Assembly: GCA_937885465.1 (NCBI GenBank) | Contig: CAKZZM010000117.1 | Span: forward strand, 1-17,457 | DNA length: 17,457 nucleotides | Source: an uncultured Bacteroidales bacterium | GTDB lineage: Bacteria; Bacteroidota; Bacteroidia; Bacteroidales; Paludibacteraceae | Direction of reading: 5' to 3' | In this document: positions 7,161 to 15,447 of the stretch, piece by piece | How positions within the stretch are numbered: position 1 is the stretch's first letter | How the letters are laid out: every line of letters begins with the position of its first letter | Program-made: the position numbers and the translations under genes | Notes under the pieces: generated by a model | Database searches by the model: none | What the model was told of the DNA's origin: nothing | The model's input: the letters and a program-made list of their open reading frames with translations, nothing else

Positions 7161-9872
7161 ATGAAAAACTTCTTATTGGGGCTTTTTGTTGCCCTCCCGT
7201 TTTTAGCATTGGCAGAACCGCATTATATATCCAACCTCAGCGTACCGGAAGGATTGGGAGATTTATTAGTGAATTGTATCCACGAGGATGCTAACGGCAT
7301 GATATGGATTGGTACGGGATGCGATGTAGAATCATTCGACGGAGTACATATCCGCCAGTATGCTCTTCCGGGGAAAACAGGTCCTCATAAGCGAGTGACA
7401 GCCATTGCCGGCGACAGACGCAACGGCTTATGGGCTGGGAACGGCTACGGGCTATGGCAATACTCCGATAGGACGGAGGGGTTCGAGCCGGTCTTTCGGG
7501 AGGAGATAGCCGGAGAGGTAAAGGACATGACCACAGACAGCGCCGGAACGCTCTATGTCACTACTACGTTGGGGCTATATACCCTAACCGATGGAGTATT
7601 GATACACTACCGTTTACCTGCCGCCCCCATAGCAACGGCGGCAGATATACCAGCCATCTCGCTGGACGAAGAGGGTACGCTCTGGATTATTACTCATTGG
7701 GGATTGATGGCGCTAATGCCTTCTGTATCACAGGAGCAGAAAACTGAGCGACGCCAGCTCGTGCAGTACCATACGGACATTCCTGACGGAGGATACACAT
7801 CTATCGCTGCAGGGAAAGGTACTGTTTGGCTTGGCACTTTCCATAACGGTCTGAATGCTTTTGATCCGCACACTGCTCGTTTTAGGCACGTGCAGGATGT
7901 ATTAGCTCCTATATCCGCACTACAGGTTTGTGCGGATGATCGATTGCTTATCGGAACGGACGGAGTGGGGGTATTGATGCTGGATACACGCACCGAAAAG
8001 ATTACTAAAATGTATTCGCAGCATACTCCGGGAAGAAGCCGGCTGACCTCCAATAGTGTCTATTCGATGCTACTTGATAGCAGGGGTGTGCTATGGGCAG
8101 GGTTATACCAAAACGGATTGGACTACACTTTATGGCAAGGAGATGACATGCATGTTCACCGCACGGCGATGTTTGACAGTGAGGGGATTGCTGTCCGCTC
8201 GCTCTGTATATACGGTCAACAAAGGCTTATTGGAACTCGTCAGGGACTCTATTTCATAGACAAAGCGACTAATCGTTTCCGCTTCTTCGGCGAGAAAGAG
8301 TTGCATGCGCAGATGGTATTCGCCATTTGCCGATATGCAGGAGAGTATCTGATTGGTACATATGGAGGCGGGCTGTTGGCACTCCGGCCCGAAACCATGG
8401 AACTATCTAAGGTCGGTCTCCCTGTTTCCAAAACAGGATTGCAGGTCTTCTCGCTCACCGAAGACGTGCGGGGCAGACTATGGATAGGCACCGAGAAAGG
8501 AGCTTTCTGCCTGACTCGGAAAGGAGGCAGATGGCAGATAGCAGAGCATTATAATGCCCGTAATTCCCAGTTGCCTGCCGGCATCGTCTTCCATATCTAT
8601 TTTGACCGCATGAACCGAGGATGGCTCTGCACGGCAAACGGCATGGCTCTCTACGACCCCGAGCATGCTACGGTAAGCAGGGAGAGTTTCCCACAATCCT
8701 TCCCTTCCACTTCCATCGTAAGGCAGGTATGGCAAGCGCAAGACGGCGTTCTCTATTTCATTCCTGATAAAGGAGAGGTATTCGCCGTGGATGAAGAATG
8801 GAGACAACATGAGGTTCCGGATATAGAAGGACATGACGGACTCTTCATCACCGACGATGGAAGAGGCGCTATTGTCATCGGTACCAATAACGGATTATAC
8901 TACAATAGAGCGGACGGCACCAAAGAGCGGTATGATTTCTCGGACGGACTGCCCAGTTCTATTTTTACCCTCTGCCAACCGCAGATAGATGAAGAAGGAA
9001 CGGTATGGATGGGAAACAGCCAGGGGCTGGTATGGTTCAAACCGGATAGTATTCATTTCCCGCGTCCTGCAAGGCACGTATCTGTTACGAGGATACGACA
9101 ACCCGGCAACGCTTCCACCATTACCGCCGAACTCTCGGACTTTTCCTTTACTTATCCTGCCTGTATGAGGTATGAATACAAACTGGAGGGCGAGGATGAG
9201 GAGTGGCATCTGCTTAGCGGTGTTTCCGATTACACGTGGCAGAACCTCAGACCGGGACGATATACACTCAGGGTGCGATTTCCGGGACATGAAGAAAGCA
9301 AATCCGATGTGAATATACGTGTGCCGCTGTCCAAAGGGGCTGTCCTCAGTATCTTACTCGGGATTCTGGCATTACTCTTTTTCGGAGGGTTTATGGTTCG
9401 ACGAATTCGCATTCTCAAAGCCAGGAAAGCTGCGCAGAGGGAGAGAGAGGCTGCATTGGCTGCTGCCGAGGCTGCGCTCAACTCGCAAGAAGAACAAAAA
9501 TACAAAACTACGAATATTCCCGTTTCCGAACTGCGCAAACTGAAAAAGGAACTGGATGCACTAATGATAGAAGAGCAGTTGTACCTCAAATCCGAACTGA
9601 AATTATCGGACATGTCTAACCGTCTCAATACATCCTCCTTCGTGCTCTCATACCTGTTCAACCAGCATATGAATACCTCTTTTTACGACTATATCAATAA
9701 CTACCGTGTGGAGAACTTCAAACAGCGGGTGAAGAGCGGAGAAGCAAAGATGTATTCCCTCGACGTTCTCGCTACAAAATGCGGATATAACAGTCGCACA
9801 TCCTTCTTCCGCAATTTCAAGAAATCCACCGGCATGACGCCTAACGAATGGATAAACAAGAACGAAAAATAA
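7161..9872 (+). CDS. Membrane-spanning one-component regulator: propeller, Y_Y_Y domain and AraC-type DNA-binding domain
   Basis: The 903-residue protein starts with a signal sequence (MKNFLLGLFVALPFLALA). Residues about 25-640 hold several Reg_prop propeller blades of the form D-x-x-G-x-(L/I/V)-W-(I/A)-G-T-x-x-G-(L/I). They are followed by a Y_Y_Y domain (about 660-720) and one membrane helix (about 726-748). A charged Ala/Glu-rich probable coiled coil follows, and then an AraC/XylS helix-turn-helix domain (about 815-903, ending GYNSRTSFFRNFKKSTGMTPNEWI). The architecture equals a hybrid two-component sensor with its histidine kinase and receiver removed, so a sugar signal in the periplasm would be passed straight through the membrane to DNA, as proposed for SusR. 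Given its position convergent with the GH97/GH88 operon, it probably controls that operon or the KduD unit; this is inference. The frame is intact throughout. Confidence 0.9.
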   Translation: MKNFLLGLFVALPFLALAEPHYISNLSVPEGLGDLLVNCIHEDANGMIWIGTGCDVESFDGVHIRQYALPGKTGPHKRVTAIAGDRRNGLWAGNGYGLWQYSDRTEGFEPVFREEIAGEVKDMTTDSAGTLYVTTTLGLYTLTDGVLIHYRLPAAPIATAADIPAISLDEEGTLWIITHWGLMALMPSVSQEQKTERRQLVQYHTDIPDGGYTSIAAGKGTVWLGTFHNGLNAFDPHTARFRHVQDVLAPISALQVCADDRLLIGTDGVGVLMLDTRTEKITKMYSQHTPGRSRLTSNSVYSMLLDSRGVLWAGLYQNGLDYTLWQGDDMHVHRTAMFDSEGIAVRSLCIYGQQRLIGTRQGLYFIDKATNRFRFFGEKELHAQMVFAICRYAGEYLIGTYGGGLLALRPETMELSKVGLPVSKTGLQVFSLTEDVRGRLWIGTEKGAFCLTRKGGRWQIAEHYNARNSQLPAGIVFHIYFDRMNRGWLCTANGMALYDPEHATVSRESFPQSFPSTSIVRQVWQAQDGVLYFIPDKGEVFAVDEEWRQHEVPDIEGHDGLFITDDGRGAIVIGTNNGLYYNRADGTKERYDFSDGLPSSIFTLCQPQIDEEGTVWMGNSQGLVWFKPDSIHFPRPARHVSVTRIRQPGNASTITAELSDFSFTYPACMRYEYKLEGEDEEWHLLSGVSDYTWQNLRPGRYTLRVRFPGHEESKSDVNIRVPLSKGAVLSILLGILALLFFGGFMVRRIRILKARKAAQREREAALAAAEAALNSQEEQKYKTTNIPVSELRKLKKELDALMIEEQLYLKSELKLSDMSNRLNTSSFVLSYLFNQHMNTSFYDYINNYRVENFKQRVKSGEAKMYSLDVLATKCGYNSRTSFFRNFKKSTGMTPNEWINKNEK

Positions 9873-9938
9873 GCCCGAAGGTATATTCTCCTGCGCTACC
9901 GTATATTCGTCTCGATTTTGTGCAATAATGCTTATACT

Positions 9939-9986
9939 CTTAAAACAAATGAGACGGTCTTTTTTGACCATCTCATTTGTTTTAAG
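9939..9986. terminator. Long inverted repeat between convergent units, likely bidirectional terminator
   Basis: A 16-bp perfect arm pair (9939-9954 with 9971-9986), one mismatch, then four more pairs (9956-9959 with 9966-9969) close a loop of six T. It lies 66 bp after the regulator stop and 6 bp after the small gene at 9993-10130, between converging transcripts. There is no classic T-tail outside the stem, although the A/T-rich arms could serve in either direction. Confidence 0.7.
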
Positions 9987-9992
9987 CCATCG

Positions 9993-10130
9993 TCATACGG
10001 CGTCATCGCCGCTACCGGGGGCAACGTCAGCGGGAGAACTGAACTCAGGTGCAACGGGAGTACTGCCGCAGATGATAGTATTTGCCGTATAGGAGAGAAC
10101 CGTAGTCTCAGGTGAAATATAGTTCTTCAT
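9993..10130 (-). CDS. Small 45-residue protein of unknown function
   Basis: A minus-strand frame from ATG at 10130 to TGA at 9993 encodes a peptide starting MKNYISPETTVLSYTANT, then IICGS, then a Pro/Ser/Asp/Gly-rich, acidic end (GSGDDAV). Its start is 42 bp after the stop of the 837-residue gene, and it is followed at once by the terminator, so it is well placed as the last gene of the operon. From memory, Bacteroidales genomes contain many short proteins with an MKKY-x(2)-P start, a middle ending in a small-residue motif and a Gly/Asp-rich tail, often beside secreted-protein genes. Whether they are peptide precursors, lipidated at the cysteine or something else is not known to me. It could also be chance, but start, length and position argue for a gene. 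Confidence 0.55.
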   Translation of the reverse strand: MKNYISPETTVLSYTANTIICGSTPVAPEFSSPADVAPGSGDDAV

Positions 10131-10172
10131 AAAGCCAAATTATTTACCGTTATAACATTCAGATGCTTTTCA

Positions 10173-12686
10173 TTATTTGACCATCTGCCCCATGAGGTCA
10201 TACTCTTTACCTTCACGGATGATGATTACTCTGCCTTCTCTTACGACCTTCGAACACTGTACTTCATCACTATGTATGTCGTCAATACTTGTCGGCATAC
10301 CTCTGCCAATAACCATTCTCTTTGCAGCAGCGGCAGGAGCCGATACTGCCTTGAAGTATGCCCGCATGCCTTTCAACGAAGCATCGGCAGCCGCCCACTT
10401 GAGTTGATTGCCGCTACTCAGATATACAACTGAATGAGCAGCAGCCTCTGTACTGTTGGCTATAGTGGTCGGCGAGAATACGGGGATAAACTGATAATTA
10501 CCGTCAGCCGCCGTGTTAAGGCTGTTGTCTATAGTCACGCCGTTGAATACAAGGTTCAGTACCGCCGCATTTTCAGGCTTGATGAGATACGGCACACCGG
10601 CTTCGATAGCGGTCTCCTCGGTGAAGTAGAACGTTGCCACGCCACTGCCGTCAATGTCCGCATGATGATAACGCAGTACTTCGGGATTACCGAGCTGCGC
10701 CGCCACAACGTCAGCATCAATATCAAACGGCACACAGAAAGTCGCGTAGTCTGTTCCGTTGCAGGCGATGGTGCGGTAGAGAGTGACATCCGCGCGTTTG
10801 CCGTTATTATCGGATAGGATTGAACTGTTGTCTGCATCTTCACGCAGCGTGAGTGCAGGTATCTTGGTACCCTTGAGTTCGCTGTTGTTTACATAGAGTG
10901 TCCAATTGTAAGCATTGGCGGCATCTACAGCCGTATAGAGATCAATATCTGTGCAATGGAGCACGATCGCATAGTCTGCGACATAATCACCTGCCAGAAT
11001 CAGTTTGATAGGAGAGGTGTGAGTAGCTCCCTGATGATCCACACGTTTGTTCTTGTTGAGATAGATACCCGTAGGGAAGGAGTTGATGCCCGAAAGGATG
11101 ATATTGCTGCCATTGCTCTTCACATCGCCGGTAACTACCGAATAAGAGGTGTTGATGACAGAAACACCGTCAAAGGCCATTTTCGCTTTATTGTTGGTAT
11201 CGAAGAGTTGTGTGGAACGCACTGCATCCTGACCGTCCACAATGAGGTTTTTGAAAGTAACGGTATAATCAGCCTCATTGCCGTTAGCCAGCACCATGAG
11301 TGTGTTATCCGCTACGCTGCAGATGATTTTCTCTGCGCCGGTAGCGCCCTGGATAGTCAGCGTTTTGGTAATCGTCAAGCGCGAGCCCGAGATAGTAACA
11401 TTATCCAATAGTTCTATCACATCACCGGTAGAGGCTGCACTTACCGCATCAGCAAGGTTGGAGTAATAGGAAGAGCCATTCTTTACGGGATAACTACCCG
11501 ATTTAACCAAAGAAGGAAGGACGTCACCTGCTACATTGTCAGAATGATTGGTTTTGTAGGTTGCTTTGCTACTACTGGTAAGAAGCAGATTAACTACGGC
11601 TTTGTTGTCAGACAAACACATTGGAGTCATGGCATATCCCGGGATTGTCAGTGTCCATTTATCGCTTATGCAACTTGCCGATGTTATTTGTCCAGAGAAA
11701 CTATACGTTCCCGCAGCAAAATCGATATTTGTGGTAGTCTGTACAGTAGCCAACAAACTGGAGGCTGCAACTGCTGTATTCATTGGCAAAGCATAGGGGA
11801 AGTCCCAGACTGCGATTGTCTGAGCGTTATTGTCTTTCGACAATGTCAGCGTATAGATATTCGCAGGATCGTAATCGTCTATGATAAATTGCTCTACCGT
11901 GAATATCCACCCACCCATGTTCGTCTCGAAACTACTATTGTCTGCGTTGGTCTTAATAAAATTCCATGATGAAGCAGCTGTCTCACTATTTCTTGTGAAG
12001 CGATAATTCATTTCGTTTACAGGATAATTATAAGATGCTATTTCGCCATAGTACTCAACGTTCAAACTGGGTCGGTTATCTGAATTTGTACTATTATTGC
12101 TCAAATAATGCCCTGCATTTTCCGCATTCGATGCAGAGGTAGTTATCATCAATTGGACAACAGCTGTTGTGCCATCTTCCTTAAAAGCATAGGGCTTTAC
12201 CGAACCGGCATTAATGGTCAAGGTCCAAGTATTTTCGCTACAGGTTGAAGCTGCCAACATGTTTGAGAAGGTTGCGGTTTGGTCATTGATTGTTACACCT
12301 GTTACGGCTGCAACGTTGCTGAAAAATACTGTACGCTTGGTTGCGTCATAATTATTCGCAGTAGGCATTTCATAGGGGAAAGACCAGACAGCCAGGGCAT
12401 TTGTATATCCGGATTCACCATGCTTCAGTGTAAGCGTCAATGTTTTGGCTGTCGCAAAATTCGGAATCTCATATTGCTGTATGGCAAACATACGAGTGCC
12501 CCACTTGCACTCAAAATTTGTTGCTCCTTCTGTTGTCGATAGCTTTGGATAATTTGTATCCTGCCAACCATTAATGTTTTCGTTCGCGCGATACAAGACA
12601 TCCAATGTCGGAGACAAAGTTGTCGCCATAACTGCACCGCATGAGAGCACGGCAGCGATGATTGAAAAGATACGATGTGTTTTCAT
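10173..12686 (-). CDS. Secreted beta-helix protein with two N-terminal beta-sandwich-like modules
   Basis: The 837-residue protein has a signal peptide (about 1-21) and no recognised enzyme motif. Residues about 25-215 and 225-400 are two related modules with the pattern YR-x(n)-GW ... FAIQQYEI ... L-x-L-x-L ... WxFPY. The same module occurs once in the neighbouring 470-residue protein. Residues about 400-610 resemble a right-handed parallel beta-helix (YSNLADAVSAASTGDVIELLDNVTISG and repeated ITKTLTIQG, VTFKNLIVDG strands). A further beta-rich domain follows (about 620-800). The tail VVREGRVIIIREGKEYDLMGQ is a C-terminal element common in exported Bacteroidales proteins and may be a sorting signal. 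Its start is 25 bp after the stop of the upstream gene. A carbohydrate-binding or surface role is likely from context, but no catalytic residues can be named. Confidence 0.75.
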   Translation of the reverse strand: MKTHRIFSIIAAVLSCGAVMATTLSPTLDVLYRANENINGWQDTNYPKLSTTEGATNFECKWGTRMFAIQQYEIPNFATAKTLTLTLKHGESGYTNALAVWSFPYEMPTANNYDATKRTVFFSNVAAVTGVTINDQTATFSNMLAASTCSENTWTLTINAGSVKPYAFKEDGTTAVVQLMITTSASNAENAGHYLSNNSTNSDNRPSLNVEYYGEIASYNYPVNEMNYRFTRNSETAASSWNFIKTNADNSSFETNMGGWIFTVEQFIIDDYDPANIYTLTLSKDNNAQTIAVWDFPYALPMNTAVAASSLLATVQTTTNIDFAAGTYSFSGQITSASCISDKWTLTIPGYAMTPMCLSDNKAVVNLLLTSSSKATYKTNHSDNVAGDVLPSLVKSGSYPVKNGSSYYSNLADAVSAASTGDVIELLDNVTISGSRLTITKTLTIQGATGAEKIICSVADNTLMVLANGNEADYTVTFKNLIVDGQDAVRSTQLFDTNNKAKMAFDGVSVINTSYSVVTGDVKSNGSNIILSGINSFPTGIYLNKNKRVDHQGATHTSPIKLILAGDYVADYAIVLHCTDIDLYTAVDAANAYNWTLYVNNSELKGTKIPALTLREDADNSSILSDNNGKRADVTLYRTIACNGTDYATFCVPFDIDADVVAAQLGNPEVLRYHHADIDGSGVATFYFTEETAIEAGVPYLIKPENAAVLNLVFNGVTIDNSLNTAADGNYQFIPVFSPTTIANSTEAAAHSVVYLSSGNQLKWAAADASLKGMRAYFKAVSAPAAAAKRMVIGRGMPTSIDDIHSDEVQCSKVVREGRVIIIREGKEYDLMGQMVK
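10991..11399 (-). repeat. Near-identical 409-bp block, copy in the 837-residue gene
   Basis: Matches 12975-13383 with only three differences (at 11013, 11022 and 11025). From 11026 to 11399 the two are identical for 374 bp. It encodes residues about 430-565, the core of the beta-helix. On both sides the two genes are still homologous as protein but clearly diverged as DNA. Confidence 0.97.
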
Positions 12687-12711
12687 AATAGTTTGTTCTT
12701 AATTATATTGG

Positions 12712-14124
12712 TTAAAGTTGTGTGCCTAACGCATTGTAACTCTTACCATCACGGAGGATGAGGACTTGTCCGTCGCGGATAACCTTGACTGCCTTGACAT
12801 CCGCTTTGGCGTTATCGATGGCGGCAGGAGTTTTCTCTACTTTGCGGCACTTGAGTTCGTTTTTGGTATCCGACTTATAGAGTTCCCAACCGGTTACATC
12901 GGCGGCATCGACAGCAGTATAGAAGGTTGCGTCAGTGCAGTTGAGTACAACAACATAGTCCTCGGCATAGTCCGCTGCCAGAATCAGTTTGATAGGCGAG
13001 GTGTGGGTTGCTCCCTGATGATCCACACGTTTGTTCTTGTTGAGATAGATACCCGTAGGGAAGGAGTTGATGCCCGAAAGGATGATATTGCTGCCATTGC
13101 TCTTCACATCGCCGGTAACTACCGAATAAGAGGTGTTGATGACAGAAACACCGTCAAAGGCCATTTTCGCTTTATTGTTGGTATCGAAGAGTTGTGTGGA
13201 ACGCACTGCATCCTGACCGTCCACAATGAGGTTTTTGAAAGTAACGGTATAATCAGCCTCATTGCCGTTAGCCAGCACCATGAGTGTGTTATCCGCTACG
13301 CTGCAGATGATTTTCTCTGCGCCGGTAGCGCCCTGGATAGTCAGCGTTTTGGTAATCGTCAAGCGCGAGCCCGAGATAGTAACGTCCTCGTTCAGTGTGA
13401 GCACATCGCCCGCGGTCGCTTCCTCAACAGCCGTAGCAAGGTCGGTATAGCCGCTGTGTGTGGTGTTGTTGAGTATAGCAGGGGTCTCAACCTCCCCCTC
13501 ATAGAACACTTCGCAGTAAGCAGCATTCTCTCCGGTATGGTAATACTTGTAGTTGCTGTTAGAGTTGAGTGTGTTGAGCAGTACGGTCACAGTGAGGTAG
13601 TCGTTCTCCACCGTTCCTGCGGCCTTGAGTGCGGCCACACCGTCAGCGTCTAATGCAATTACACGACTGTGTACACCGTCAGCATCGCGGCTGGTACTGA
13701 TACGGAAGGGCTGATGATCCTCATCAATCGCGTTGCCGGGATAGACACCCAGTACGGTCTTGACGTCATTCAAAAACGCCACTCCGGCAGTAGCGTAATC
13801 AGCAGTGCTTGTCACCATCGAGGTATAGGGGAAGAACCACATGGACACATCGCCGTTGTTGGTCTGTCCGCTGACACGCTGATACACGAATTCCAGACTG
13901 TCCACTTTGCTGATATTAGCAATCGTCCATGTCTGCACCGCAAAGAAACGTGAGTTGTTGGATACCTCGAACTGTTCTGCGGTCATTTCGACTTTGGTCC
14001 AACCGGTAGGAGTAGCATTGTTGGTACGATAGTTGCCCTCCCATGTAGGATTGATCTTGGCAGTAGTTGCCGTGATACTGAGGCTCATCATAATAGCCGC
14101 AGCAAAGAAAAATAGTTTTTTCAT
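12712..14124 (-). CDS. Secreted beta-helix protein, shorter paralogue
   Basis: The 470-residue protein has a signal peptide (MKKLFFFAAAIMMSLSITATTA), one N-terminal beta-sandwich-like module (about 25-215: NYRTNNATPTGW, FFAVQTWTI, WFFPY), a beta-helix region (about 220-400) and the C-terminal tail KVIRDGQVLILRDGKSYNALG. It is a paralogue of the next gene in the operon, lacking one N-terminal module and the extra domain before the tail. Residues 248-383 are encoded by DNA almost identical to that gene. The start lies 34 bp after the GH88 stop. No catalytic motif is seen; a surface carbohydrate-binding or lyase-like role is possible from the fold only. Confidence 0.75.
   Translation of the reverse strand: MKKLFFFAAAIMMSLSITATTAKINPTWEGNYRTNNATPTGWTKVEMTAEQFEVSNNSRFFAVQTWTIANISKVDSLEFVYQRVSGQTNNGDVSMWFFPYTSMVTSTADYATAGVAFLNDVKTVLGVYPGNAIDEDHQPFRISTSRDADGVHSRVIALDADGVAALKAAGTVENDYLTVTVLLNTLNSNSNYKYYHTGENAAYCEVFYEGEVETPAILNNTTHSGYTDLATAVEEATAGDVLTLNEDVTISGSRLTITKTLTIQGATGAEKIICSVADNTLMVLANGNEADYTVTFKNLIVDGQDAVRSTQLFDTNNKAKMAFDGVSVINTSYSVVTGDVKSNGSNIILSGINSFPTGIYLNKNKRVDHQGATHTSPIKLILAADYAEDYVVVLNCTDATFYTAVDAADVTGWELYKSDTKNELKCRKVEKTPAAIDNAKADVKAVKVIRDGQVLILRDGKSYNALGTQL
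12975..13383 (-). repeat. Near-identical 409-bp block, copy in the 470-residue gene
   Basis: Second copy of the block at 10991-11399, offset 1984 bp in the same orientation. The identical core is 13010-13383. Direct repeats this long and close together would allow deletion or fusion of the two genes by recombination. Confidence 0.97.
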
Positions 14125-14158
14125 ACACTTAATAATTTAAGAATGTTAATAAAACGTG

Positions 14159-15430
14159 TTAGTATAATTGAAGTTTATATAAAGCCTCCATGAAATAGTA
14201 GTCGGCATAGATGATAGCGGCATCTATCTCCGATCCGGCGGGGTGGTGCCCGGTGGAATGGAGCAGGATTGCAGGGCATTGAGCGTCTGATTCGTAGTGC
14301 TCCGTCAGGTCACAGAACATAGCGTCCGCAGCGGTTTTGTACTCCTCCGCCTTGGCTGCAGGCACATAGTGTTGCAACTCAAGCAGAGCACTCAGTACCA
14401 CACAAGCTGCACTGGCATCCTTAGGTGCATTAGGAATACGAGGATCGCAGAAATCCCAATAGGGAACAATGTCATTTACCATTTGGTCATTTACCATTTG
14501 GCTATTTACCAATCTCAGATATGCGTCGGTTACTTTTTGGGCAAAGGTGAGGAATCGCGGTTCATGAGTGTAGCGATAGACCATCGTGTAGCCATAAATT
14601 GCCCATGCCTGCCCGCGAGCCCATACGGAGAAGTCCGCATAGCCCTGATGGGTGCAGTTATAGAGATGTTTGCCCGTAACGGGATCATAGACCGCCACGT
14701 GGTAGCAAGTACCATCCTCCCTGAAATGGTAGGTCATGGTCGTGTCAGCATGGCTGACAGCTACATGGCGGTAGAAGTCCGCTTTGTTGTCATCGGCGGT
14801 CTCTTCGGCTGCCCAAAGCAGCAGTTCGAGGTTAATCATGTTGTCCATGATTGTATTATGGCCTCCATAGTCCTTGATATGGCGCGGCCATGAGAGGATG
14901 GTTCCTACGGATAGATTGAAGAGCGTGCAGAGACTGTCAGCACATGCCAGCAATGCCTCTTTGTATGTTGCGCGTGTGTCCGCATCGGGCGAGAGACGGT
15001 AGCCGTTAAGCAGCGAGGTGATGACGAGAAAACCTAAGTCATGGTCAAAAACAGGTGCAGTAGCAAGATAAAGCATTTGGTTGCCCGTCATGGTTGCTGC
15101 TCTAAGTACTTCGGATTTGCCGGTGAGAGCATAGTCATACCACAAACAGCCATCCCAAAAGCCACCACACCACTCTTGGGGCACGTTGGCGCGAAGATTC
15201 CATTTGGACTGCGACTCATCCAATACATTGCGAGGCATGGAGTCCGTGATAGATTCCATCTGCGAGATGGTTAGGTGAACCTTGGCGTCGGCATAGGCAA
15301 TAGCCTTGTCGAGTTCACTTTGCTTCGTACAAGAGATAAGAAGTAAGGTACAAAGGGACAAAGTCAATGTACAAAGGGACAAAGTACAATGTACAAAGGA
15401 GTTTCTCATATTCATTCGGTATTGCGTCAT
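14159..15430 (-). CDS. GH88 unsaturated glucuronyl hydrolase, lipoprotein
   Basis: The 423-residue protein belongs to the alpha/alpha-barrel family that removes the 4,5-unsaturated uronic acid left at the non-reducing end of oligosaccharides by polysaccharide lyases. Family motifs are visible: FWDGCLWYDYALTG (91-104), HDLGF with Asp131, MDNMIN with Asp196 (the two catalytic aspartates of characterised relatives), ARGQAWAIYGY (271-281) and KDASAACVVLSALLEL (337-352). A lipobox LLISC (Cys34) indicates a lipid-anchored protein. Met6 and Met8 (15415, 15409) are alternative starts closer to the signal core. The start is 17 bp after the GH97 stop, so the two are co-transcribed. Two tandem DNA repeats lie inside the frame: one supplies the hydrophobic signal core, the other the QMVNDQMVND insert (311-320). 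Confidence 0.9.
   Translation of the reverse strand: MTQYRMNMRNSFVHCTLSLCTLTLSLCTLLLISCTKQSELDKAIAYADAKVHLTISQMESITDSMPRNVLDESQSKWNLRANVPQEWCGGFWDGCLWYDYALTGKSEVLRAATMTGNQMLYLATAPVFDHDLGFLVITSLLNGYRLSPDADTRATYKEALLACADSLCTLFNLSVGTILSWPRHIKDYGGHNTIMDNMINLELLLWAAEETADDNKADFYRHVAVSHADTTMTYHFREDGTCYHVAVYDPVTGKHLYNCTHQGYADFSVWARGQAWAIYGYTMVYRYTHEPRFLTFAQKVTDAYLRLVNSQMVNDQMVNDIVPYWDFCDPRIPNAPKDASAACVVLSALLELQHYVPAAKAEEYKTAADAMFCDLTEHYESDAQCPAILLHSTGHHPAGSEIDAAIIYADYYFMEALYKLQLY
14471..14515 (-). repeat. Tandem repeat inside the GH88 gene
   Basis: Two identical 15-bp units (14471-14485 and 14486-14500) and a third, diverged unit follow one another. They can be read as alternating 7- and 8-bp steps built on ATTTACC and ATTTGGTC. 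They encode the VNSQMVNDQMVND stretch, which looks like an inserted loop between family motifs. Confidence 0.9.
15348..15401 (-). repeat. Tandem repeat encoding the GH88 signal-peptide core
   Basis: A 21-bp unit (15348-15368), a 22-bp near copy (15369-15390) and a partial third copy are made of 7-bp steps such as GTACAAA and GGGACAA on the plus strand. On the minus strand they encode the CTLSLCTLTLSLCTL run before the lipobox, so length changes here would alter the signal peptide. Confidence 0.9.
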
Positions 15431-15447
15431 CTCGACATATCAACGGG

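Noticed and set aside
9939..9986. End of an insertion sequence or miniature transposon
   Set aside because: The inverted repeat sits exactly between two convergent transcripts, has a 6-nt loop and no target duplication, so a terminator is simpler.
12766..13653. A 295-codon plus-strand open frame
   Set aside because: It is the antisense of the 470-residue gene, which has a signal peptide, operon position and a paralogue. The plus frame shows no domain and simply mirrors the repeated block, as does 10956-11411.
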